Assembly: GCA_012841425.1 (NCBI GenBank)
Contig: DUUR01000274.1
Span: forward strand, 1 to 7,308
Length of the DNA stretch: 7,308 nucleotides
Source: Bacteroidales bacterium
GTDB taxonomy: Bacteria > Bacteroidota > Bacteroidia > Bacteroidales > Dysgonomonadaceae
Direction: 5' to 3'
Made by a program: the position numbers and the translations under genes. Below the pieces are notes generated by a model, which saw nothing but the letters and a program-made list of their open reading frames with translations, made no database searches and was not told where the DNA came from. Position 1 is the first letter of the stretch. Each line of letters begins with the position of its first letter. Below are positions 1 through 5,003 of this stretch, in pieces.

Positions 1-104
1 GTAACCACACAAGGACCTGCTTCGATAACAGTGCATGGAATGTTTTTTCCCTCGGCACTGAAAACGGATGTCATTCCGATTTTTTTTCCTAATAATCCTG
101 GCAT
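1..104 (-). CDS. rplC: 50S ribosomal protein L3 (N-terminal fragment, cut by window edge)
   Basis: The minus-strand reading frame opens with ATG at 104-102 and runs off the left edge after 34 complete codons. The protein begins [19 protein letters not shown], followed by a segment ending IEAGPCVV. This is the conserved beginning of bacterial L3, which starts with a short strand carrying the G-x-K-x-G-M-T signature. L3 is a core 50S protein that binds 23S rRNA early in assembly and reaches towards the peptidyl transferase centre. It starts 37 nt after the rpsJ stop, as expected for the S10 operon order rpsJ-rplC. The upstream sequence is A/T-rich with only a weak purine run (AGAGAAA) and no true Shine-Dalgarno. 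The truncation is caused by the window edge and is not a broken gene. Confidence 0.95.
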   Translation of the reverse strand, partial: MPGLLGKKIGMTSVFSAEGKNIPCTVIEAGPCVV

Positions 105-141
105 TTCTCTGTTGTTTATAAATTATATTTATGTCTATAAA

Positions 142-447
142 TTAGACTTTAATCTCAACTTCAACTCCACTTGGAAGTTCAAGCTTCATCAACGCATCCA
201 CAGTTTTAGCTGTTGAGCTATAAATGTCAATAAGGCGTTTAAAAGAAGCCAGTTCAAACTGTTCGCGAGATTTCTTGTTCACGAAAGTAGAACGGTTTAC
301 TGTAAAGATTCTTTTGTGTGTTGGCAGAGGAATTGGACCGCTTACAACAGCACCCGTAGCTTTTACGGTTTTAACGATTTTCTCAGCCGATTTATCAACC
401 AGGCTATAATCGTATGATTTCAGTTTAATTCTGATTTTTTGACTCAT
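142..447 (-). CDS. rpsJ: 30S ribosomal protein S10
   Basis: The product is 101 aa, near the usual length of S10 (103 in E. coli). The diagnostic stretch [18 protein letters not shown] lies around residues 36-53, followed by the [11 protein letters not shown] segment and the conserved end [19 protein letters not shown]; the protein closes with VEVEIKV. S10 sits in the 30S head. In E. coli it also pairs with NusB in antitermination, and nothing here argues against that role. The ATG at 447-445 lies 12 nt after the fusA stop, so the two are almost certainly on one transcript and may be translationally coupled. The 12-nt gap is purely A/T (TATAATATATAT) with no Shine-Dalgarno. A tuf gene, which follows fusA in E. 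coli, is absent. Confidence 0.97.
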   Translation of the reverse strand: MSQKIRIKLKSYDYSLVDKSAEKIVKTVKATGAVVSGPIPLPTHKRIFTVNRSTFVNKKSREQFELASFKRLIDIYSSTAKTVDALMKLELPSGVEVEIKV

Positions 448-459
448 ATATATATTATA

Positions 460-2589
460 TTATTTGATCAAATCAACACGGCCATTAACTTCCTCCAACA
501 CCTTTATTGCAATTGAAGCAGACACCTCAGCAAAATGCGAGAACACCATTGTAGATGTAGCACGTCCTGAAGTAATCGTACGCAACGATGTTACATAGCC
601 AAACATCTCCGATAAAGGAGTTTTAGCTTTAACAACACGTGCTCCAGAACGGTTAGATTCCATTCCTTCAACCTGTCCACGTCTTTTGTTTAGGTCAGAA
701 ATAACATCACCCATGCTTTCTTCTGGTGTAACCACTTCAACCTTCATAATAGGCTCAAGTAATATAGGCCCTGCTTTTTCTACAGCGCTCTTATAAGCCT
801 GCATAGCACATATCTCAAACGACAACTGATCAGAGTCAACAGCATGGAACGAACCATCAATAAGTGTCACCTTCAGCTTATCCATTGAGTATCCTGCAAG
901 AACACCATTTTTCATAGCGCGCTCGAAACCTTTTTGTACTGAAGGAATATATTCTTTAGGAATATTTCCACCTTTTACTTCATCAATAAATTGCAAATTA
1001 CCCTCAAAATCAGCATCAGTAGGCTCAATGCGAACTATGATATCAGCAAATTTACCACGACCACCCGATTGTTTCTTATAAGTTTCACGAAGCTCTACAG
1101 ATTTTGTGATAGCTTCTTTATAAGTAACCTGAGGACGACCTTGATTTGCCTCAACCTTAAATTCACGTTTCAATCTGTCGATAATAATTTCAAGGTGAAG
1201 TTCACCCATACCCGATATAACAGTTTGACCTGTGTCATCATCAGTTTTCACTGTAAATGTTGGATCCTCTTCCGAAAGCTTAGCTAATCCGTTAGACAAT
1301 CTATCCAAGTCTTTTTGAGTTTTTGGCTCAACAGCAATTCCGATAACCGGATCAGGGAAGTCAATAGCCTCAAGAATAATTGGATTCTTTTCATCACAAA
1401 GGGTATCTCCTGTGCGAATATCTTTAAAACCTACCCCAGCACCAATATCACCAGTTCCGATAAACTCTTTCGGATTCTGTTTGTTTGAGTGCATTTGAAA
1501 TAGACGAGAAATACGCTCTTTCTTTCCAGAACGTGGATTATATACATAAGATCCTGCTTCTAATTCACCCGAATATACACGGAAGAAACATAAACGACCA
1601 ACATATGGGTCTGTAGCAATCTTAAATGCAAGTGCACTAAGTGGCTCGCTTGGATCAGCATGACGAACAAGCTCAACTGATTTATCGTCAGGGTCTGTTC
1701 CTGTAATAGACTCTGTATCCGTTGGGCTAGGTAAATAAGCACATACAGCATCAAGCAAAGTCTGTACACCCTTATTCTTAAATGAAGAACCACAAATAAT
1801 TGGATTAAACTCCATTGAAAGTGTGGCTTTTCTGATAGCAGTTTTTATTTCATCTACAGTAATAGTTGATGGATCATCAAAATATTTTTCCATCAAAGCA
1901 TCATCAAACTCAGCAATTGCCTCAAGCAATTTATCGCGCCACTCTTCTGCTTCCCCCAAAACATCAGATGGAATATCAACTACATCATAGTCGGCTCCCA
2001 TAGCTTCGTCGTGCCATAAGTAAGCTTTCATTGTCACCAGGTCTACTACGCCCTTAAAATTCTCTTCAGCACCAATAGGCACTTGTATTGGGCAAGCATT
2101 AGAACCTAACATTTCTTTAATCTGGCGTACCACATCAAAGAAATTAGCACCAGAGCGGTCCATTTTATTAACGTAACCTAGTCTTGGCACTTTATATTTA
2201 TCAGCCTGACGCCATACAGTTTCAGACTGTGGCTCAACACCTCCAACTGCACAAAATGCTGCAACTGCACCATCAAGCACACGAAGCGAACGCTCAACTT
2301 CAACTGTAAAGTCAACGTGCCCTGGAGTGTCAATTAAATTTATCTTATATGTCTGATCTTTATACTTCCAACTTGTAGTTGTAGCTGCCGAAGTAATAGT
2401 AATACCTCTTTCCTGCTCCTGCGCCATCCAGTCCATGGTTGCTGCGCCGTCGTGCACCTCACCAATCTTATGAGTCAAACCTGTGTAAAACAGGATACGC
2501 TCAGACGTGGTTGTTTTGCCGGCATCAATATGCGCCATGATACCTATGTTGCGAGTTAATTTTAAATCTTCTTTTGAACCCTTAGCCAT
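460..2589 (-). CDS. fusA: Translation elongation factor G (canonical EF-G)
   Basis: This 709-aa GTPase catalyses tRNA-mRNA translocation and, with ribosome recycling factor, helps split post-termination ribosomes. The G domain is complete: G1 AHIDAGKT at residues 19-26, G2 RGITI at 61-65, G3 DTPGH at 87-91 with the catalytic His91, G4 NKMD at 141-144, and G5 near GSSFKNKG at 267-274. The G' insertion, domain II (around 310-410), domain III with [10 protein letters not shown], domain IV with the GGRGKFAD region, and domain V with the [11 protein letters not shown] motif all follow in order. Length matches the family. Its place directly behind rpsL-rpsG and its intact GTPase motifs mark it as the primary EF-G and not the divergent second copy (fusA2) known in Bacteroides. 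The ATG is preceded by an AAGG tract about 8 nt upstream, the best Shine-Dalgarno-like site of the cluster, and lies 21 nt after the rpsG stop. Confidence 0.98.
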   Translation of the reverse strand: MAKGSKEDLKLTRNIGIMAHIDAGKTTTSERILFYTGLTHKIGEVHDGAATMDWMAQEQERGITITSAATTTSWKYKDQTYKINLIDTPGHVDFTVEVERSLRVLDGAVAAFCAVGGVEPQSETVWRQADKYKVPRLGYVNKMDRSGANFFDVVRQIKEMLGSNACPIQVPIGAEENFKGVVDLVTMKAYLWHDEAMGADYDVVDIPSDVLGEAEEWRDKLLEAIAEFDDALMEKYFDDPSTITVDEIKTAIRKATLSMEFNPIICGSSFKNKGVQTLLDAVCAYLPSPTDTESITGTDPDDKSVELVRHADPSEPLSALAFKIATDPYVGRLCFFRVYSGELEAGSYVYNPRSGKKERISRLFQMHSNKQNPKEFIGTGDIGAGVGFKDIRTGDTLCDEKNPIILEAIDFPDPVIGIAVEPKTQKDLDRLSNGLAKLSEEDPTFTVKTDDDTGQTVISGMGELHLEIIIDRLKREFKVEANQGRPQVTYKEAITKSVELRETYKKQSGGRGKFADIIVRIEPTDADFEGNLQFIDEVKGGNIPKEYIPSVQKGFERAMKNGVLAGYSMDKLKVTLIDGSFHAVDSDQLSFEICAMQAYKSAVEKAGPILLEPIMKVEVVTPEESMGDVISDLNKRRGQVEGMESNRSGARVVKAKTPLSEMFGYVTSLRTITSGRATSTMVFSHFAEVSASIAIKVLEEVNGRVDLIK

Positions 2590-2610
2590 CTTTTTTACCT
2601 TCTTGCTATG

Positions 2611-3087
2611 TTAAAATCTGAAATGAGCAAAAGCACGGTTAGCCTCTGCCATTCTATGAATATCTTCTTTACGTTTAAAAGCGCCACCCTGACTGTTATA
2701 TGCGTCAACTATCTCACTTGCCAATTTATCTGACATAGTTTTACCTCCTCTTTTGCGTGCATAAAGAATAAGGTTTTTCATCGAAACTGACTCTTTTCTC
2801 TCTGGTCTGATTTCTGTAGGAACTTGAAAAGTTGCACCTCCTACACGGCGCGATTTAACCTCCACCTGGGGAGTAATATTATCGAGAGCAGCTTTCCAAA
2901 TCTCGAGAGCCGACTTCTCATCATTGGCCAATTTTGCCTTAACTGTGTTCAATGCAGAATAAAAAATATCGTACGATAAGCTTTTCTTTCCGTCGTACAT
3001 AAGGTGGTTAACGAATTTTGTCACCCTTATATCACCATAAACAGGATCTGGGAGAACCTGTCTCTTTTTAGGTTTACTTTTTCTCAT
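2611..3087 (-). CDS. rpsG: 30S ribosomal protein S7
   Basis: The product is 158 aa, typical for S7. It begins MRKSKPKKR, then [17 protein letters not shown] (about residues 17-33), the rRNA-contacting segment [20 protein letters not shown] (about 77-97), and ends [19 protein letters not shown], all highly conserved. S7 nucleates assembly of the 30S head on the 3' domain of 16S rRNA and lines the mRNA exit side near the E site. In E. coli S7 also represses the str operon by binding the rpsL-rpsG spacer, and the spacer here is long and structured (see 3088-3220). The protein stops right at FAHFRF, without the longer C-terminal extension found in some E. coli strains. The start has an A/T-rich upstream (TATACAACA) with no Shine-Dalgarno. 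The gene sits 21 nt ahead of fusA. Confidence 0.97.
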   Translation of the reverse strand: MRKSKPKKRQVLPDPVYGDIRVTKFVNHLMYDGKKSLSYDIFYSALNTVKAKLANDEKSALEIWKAALDNITPQVEVKSRRVGGATFQVPTEIRPERKESVSMKNLILYARKRGGKTMSDKLASEIVDAYNSQGGAFKRKEDIHRMAEANRAFAHFRF

Positions 3088-3220
3088 TGTTGTATAATTT
3101 TGTGTTGTTTGGTTGCCTTTTATTAGCCTTCAACGAACTCCACTGAATTCATTTACTCAACCCCCATAAAGTAGCCTTCCCAAATATTTCAACAGTAATT
3201 TTTAATTCTTAATTATAATA
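3088..3220 (-). promoter_or_regulatory. Structured rpsL-rpsG intercistronic spacer, candidate S7 autoregulatory site
   Basis: This 133-nt spacer is much longer than the other gaps of the cluster (12, 21 and 37 nt), and its middle is richer in G+C than its flanks. On the transcript, positions 3153-3132 form a 9-bp stem (AAUGAAUUC against GAGUUCGUU, two G-U pairs) with an AGUG loop. Around it GGUUG (3162-3158) can pair with CAACC (3115-3111), giving a closed domain. In E. coli the equivalent spacer is the translational target of S7; assigning that role here is inference. The spacer also contains two tiny in-frame ORFs, ATG-GGG-GTT-GAG-TAA (3167-3153) and a 9-codon one (3152-3123), which may be chance. 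No convincing TAnnTTTG promoter was seen; AATATTTG (3188-3181) is one base off but lacks a matched -33 box. Confidence 0.4.
3132..3153 (-). promoter_or_regulatory. 9-bp RNA hairpin with AGUG loop
   Basis: Read on the minus strand, AATGAATTC pairs with GAGTTCGTT across an AGTG tetraloop, giving nine consecutive pairs of which two are G-U wobbles. It lies 45 nt upstream of the rpsG start and 68 nt past the rpsL stop. There is no T-run behind it, so it is not an intrinsic terminator. A regulatory or mRNA-stability role is the more likely reading. Confidence 0.45.
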
Positions 3221-3622
3221 TTATTTCTTACCCGGAGCAGCTTTAGCACCTGGCTTAGGTTTCTTAGTACCATATTTAGAGCGTCTCTGAGTACGACCGC
3301 TTACACCGGCTGTATCCAATGCACCTCTTACAATGTGATAGCGAACACCAGGAAGGTCTTTCACACGTCCTCCGCGCACTAACACAATCGAGTGCTCTTG
3401 CAGGTTGTGTCCTTCTCCCGGAATATAAGCATTCACCTCTTTCGAGTTAGTCAATCTAACACGAGCCACCTTTCTCATCGCTGAGTTAGGTTTCTTAGGG
3501 GTGGTTGTATATACTCTCACACAAACACCGCGGCGCTGTGGACTGGAGTCCAGAGCCCTAGATTTGCTCTTTTCTTTCAGGGTAGTACGTCCTGTTCTTA
3601 CTAATTGTTGAATTGTAGGCAT
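3221..3622 (-). CDS. rpsL: 30S ribosomal protein S12
   Basis: The product is 133 aa. S12 lies at the 30S decoding centre and controls accuracy of codon-anticodon pairing. The conserved core is clear: [12 protein letters not shown] at the start, [20 protein letters not shown] around residues 32-51, and [17 protein letters not shown] around 84-100. Lys43 and Lys88, the positions where streptomycin-resistance substitutions are known in other bacteria, are both wild type, as is Asp89, the residue that is beta-methylthiolated in E. coli. The C-terminus carries a K/P/G/A-rich tail ([13 protein letters not shown]), making it about nine residues longer than the E. coli protein. It is the first gene of the cluster. 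Its ATG is preceded by an A-rich leader (AAAGAAAGTAGAAA) with no Shine-Dalgarno at normal spacing. Confidence 0.98.
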   Translation of the reverse strand: MPTIQQLVRTGRTTLKEKSKSRALDSSPQRRGVCVRVYTTTPKKPNSAMRKVARVRLTNSKEVNAYIPGEGHNLQEHSIVLVRGGRVKDLPGVRYHIVRGALDTAGVSGRTQRRSKYGTKKPKPGAKAAPGKK

Positions 3623-3625
3623 TTT

Positions 3626-3718
3626 CTACTTTCTTTTGGTAATTTTTATTTTATGTATTACTTTCTCTTTTAATGCATTTCCTCCCACAACAGGCTTTAA
3701 TAACGCCTTGATTATCAT
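3626..3718 (-). CDS. Possible 30-codon leader ORF upstream of rpsL
   Basis: On the minus strand an ATG at 3718-3716 opens a frame of 30 codons that ends with TAG at 3628-3626, leaving three bases (AAA) before the rpsL ATG. It begins MIIKALLKPVVGGNALKEKV and ends IKITKRK, strongly basic with ten lysines. It is in the same frame as rpsL, separated by the single TAG. Its start codon sits partly in the loop of a 7-bp hairpin (3710-3727) and lies only about 25-30 nt after the predicted transcription start. If translated, ribosomes ending at TAG would be placed to restart at rpsL. The alternative is that this is untranslated leader: a stop-free run of 30 codons can occur by chance at this length. 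I do not recognise the peptide. Confidence 0.25.
   Translation of the reverse strand: MIIKALLKPVVGGNALKEKVIHKIKITKRK
3681..3686 (-). promoter_or_regulatory. Strong Shine-Dalgarno-like GGGAGG in the rpsL leader
   Basis: The minus strand reads GGGAGG-AA-ATG-CAT-TAA at 3686-3670, with the purine tract centred about 60 nt upstream of the rpsL ATG. It is the only strong anti-Shine-Dalgarno match in the cluster, in a phylum that rarely uses such sites. The ATG two bases behind it is too close for standard spacing and opens a two-codon frame that ends at TAA. A ribosome standby or control role for rpsL is possible, but it may be coincidence. Confidence 0.25.
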
Positions 3719-3727
3719 GAGATAACC
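3710..3727 (-). promoter_or_regulatory. 7-bp hairpin in the rpsL 5' leader
   Basis: On the transcript GGUUAUC (3727-3721) pairs with GAUAAUC (3716-3710) across a UCAU loop, seven pairs with one G-U. It begins about 15-20 nt after the predicted start of the str-operon transcript. A weaker 4-bp stem, AGGC with GCCU (3708-3705 and 3695-3692), follows at once. No U-run follows, so this is not a terminator. The loop and first stem base contain the ATG of the possible leader ORF. Confidence 0.4.
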
Positions 3728-3751
3728 ATACACTTAGGGTGAAAAACGGCA

Positions 3752-3783
3752 CAAAATTACAAATAATCAGCCAGATACGCAAG
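3752..3783 (-). promoter_or_regulatory. Promoter of the str operon (rpsL-rpsG-fusA-rpsJ-rplC...)
   Basis: The minus strand has TAATTTTG at 3759-3752, an exact match to the Bacteroidetes -7 consensus TAnnTTTG, with CTTG (3783-3780) exactly 20 bp upstream as a three-of-four match to the -33 TTTG box. Box identity and spacing both fit the primary Bacteroidetes sigma factor. The predicted start is near 3744-3748, giving a leader of about 120 nt before rpsL. It lies after the end of the membrane-protein gene, so the translation cluster can be transcribed on its own. Confidence 0.75.
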
Positions 3784-3844
3784 CATTTGCAGCGGTTTTT
3801 ACGAAAAAAAATGCAGAAACTTTTCAACAGCTATTATTCTAGTC

Positions 3845-4936
3845 TTATTTATTCTTATACTGCTGAACTAAAAGAAGTGTATTTTTCAGATATTCAAACT
3901 CCAGCTCAAAACATTCCGAAAAGATTTCCGACCCCATATTATCTTCAATCTGGGCTGTTGTCCACAATTTCCCCCCTTGCAGGTTCAAACTATTAAACAC
4001 AACATCATCGTCAATCTCTGCTACATACAAAAATATTAAACGCTTTGTAATTTCGTTCTCAAAAGTATATTTAAGTAAAAACCTAACAGGTAAATTATCA
4101 TTCCCGCATTCTTTTCCAATACTCTCTCGTACAGACTTATCAAGCTCACCTTTAAACTCCATATACTCTTCAAATGGATAGTCTAGTTTTCCTGGGTTAA
4201 GCACCCTATCCATACCACGCTCTTTCAGATAAATAGCACCTTTATTCATCAAGGCAACCCTAACCACTGGATGCATAAACTTATTCTTCATGTCTTTCGT
4301 AACCGACTTTGCCACTCTTCCTGTAACCTCGCCAGTTTCGGTAATTACTGGAAGCCAGTCTTCATTAAAAAGCTTTTTTGTAAGGATATGCAAACGCATA
4401 GATTCAAACACTATAATAGAAAGTAGTATAAGCTGAAACAATACCTTTAAAAAGACAGCACTCACAACTGACTCTACAGTGCCCACAGTAACCACGTATA
4501 TCATAAAGAGAAAAAGGTGCAGTGTGAGGCCGTACTGAGTTTGAAATGCTACTCTAAGCGACTCTTCCATATAAGTCTTAGCATTACCACTTGAGTCTTT
4601 AGTTGCTATCAGTAATAAACGACCTTTCAACAATCTCGAAAGGGTCATAATAAGTGCGAAGACCACTTCCACAACAATAAATTTATTCATTCGTGGAAGC
4701 TCACTAAAACTAGTAAACGACAGTAAAAGTGCAATCAGAAAAGTAACAAATGAAGCATCATAAACCAATCTATTACTTCTTTTCACTACAATCACTCCTA
4801 AAGTCGAAAGGGCAAAAGCAATTGCAATAGCAACTATAGAGTCTACATAACCTATAAGAAATGAGTATAGTAAAAATGGGATAAGACCGAATGCCGGATT
4901 CTTAATCAACCTATCTATAAATGAAATTTTCGTCAT
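3845..4936 (-). CDS. Integral membrane protein with degenerate Nudix-like C-terminal domain
   Basis: I cannot give this 363-aa protein a gene name. The N-terminal half holds about six hydrophobic segments, roughly residues 17-30, 33-51, 60-77, 86-103, 136-153 and 157-178, separated by short basic loops. From about residue 190 it is soluble-looking and laid out like a Nudix hydrolase of the isopentenyl-diphosphate-isomerase-like type: EDWLPVITETGEVTGR (192-207), then HPVVRVALM (222-230), PGKLDYP (248-254), a Nudix-box-like RESIGKECG (270-278), and an ending GGKLWTTAQIEDN...FELEFEYL like that of many Bacteroidetes Nudix proteins. The box does not fit G-x5-E-x7-REUxEExGU: it reads as if one residue were inserted and lacks the EE pair, so catalysis is doubtful. 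It starts 67 nt after the peptidase stop and may share that transcript. The Nudix reading is inference from layout; membrane location is well supported. Confidence 0.8.
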   Translation of the reverse strand: MTKISFIDRLIKNPAFGLIPFLLYSFLIGYVDSIVAIAIAFALSTLGVIVVKRSNRLVYDASFVTFLIALLLSFTSFSELPRMNKFIVVEVVFALIMTLSRLLKGRLLLIATKDSSGNAKTYMEESLRVAFQTQYGLTLHLFLFMIYVVTVGTVESVVSAVFLKVLFQLILLSIIVFESMRLHILTKKLFNEDWLPVITETGEVTGRVAKSVTKDMKNKFMHPVVRVALMNKGAIYLKERGMDRVLNPGKLDYPFEEYMEFKGELDKSVRESIGKECGNDNLPVRFLLKYTFENEITKRLIFLYVAEIDDDVVFNSLNLQGGKLWTTAQIEDNMGSEIFSECFELEFEYLKNTLLLVQQYKNK

Positions 4937-4971
4937 ATAAAGCCATTTGGCATTAATTGTGACATAATAAC

Positions 4972-4991
4972 AACAAAAAGTCTTTTTTGTT
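4972..4991 (-). other. A/T-rich inverted repeat between the peptidase and membrane-protein genes
   Basis: The minus strand reads AACAAAAA-AGAC-TTTTTGTT, a perfect 8-bp inverted repeat with a 4-nt loop, 12 nt past the peptidase stop codon. The right arm supplies a run of five U residues. It could be a weak terminator or an mRNA end-stabilising structure, but with only one G-C pair it is too weak to call with confidence. The whole gap (4937-5003) shows no TAnnTTTG promoter, which favours at least some read-through into the membrane-protein gene. Confidence 0.3.
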
Positions 4992-5003
4992 TACTGTATT
5001 TAT

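Noticed and set aside
991..1287. A 98-codon plus-strand frame and similar plus-strand frames inside fusA, rpsJ and the peptidase gene
   Set aside because: They lie wholly within strongly conserved minus-strand genes, show no recognisable domain and have low-complexity compositions typical of antisense shadows.
1560..1793. A 77-codon minus-strand frame inside fusA, possible frameshift product
   Set aside because: fusA is intact at full length through this region, so this is only an alternative frame.
460..2589. Assignment of EF-G to the divergent second copy (fusA2)
   Set aside because: All GTPase motifs including His91 are intact, and the gene sits in the str operon, the place of the canonical copy.
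3804..3811. A run of eight T on the minus strand after the membrane-protein gene as an intrinsic terminator
   Set aside because: No G+C-rich stem precedes it. Only weak A/T pairings (GCATTT with AAATGC across a long loop) are possible, so a terminator cannot be supported.
3739..3996. An 85-codon plus-strand frame across the str promoter region and the end of the membrane-protein gene
   Set aside because: It covers the promoter and the conserved C-terminus of the minus-strand gene and has no recognisable features, so it is most likely a shadow.
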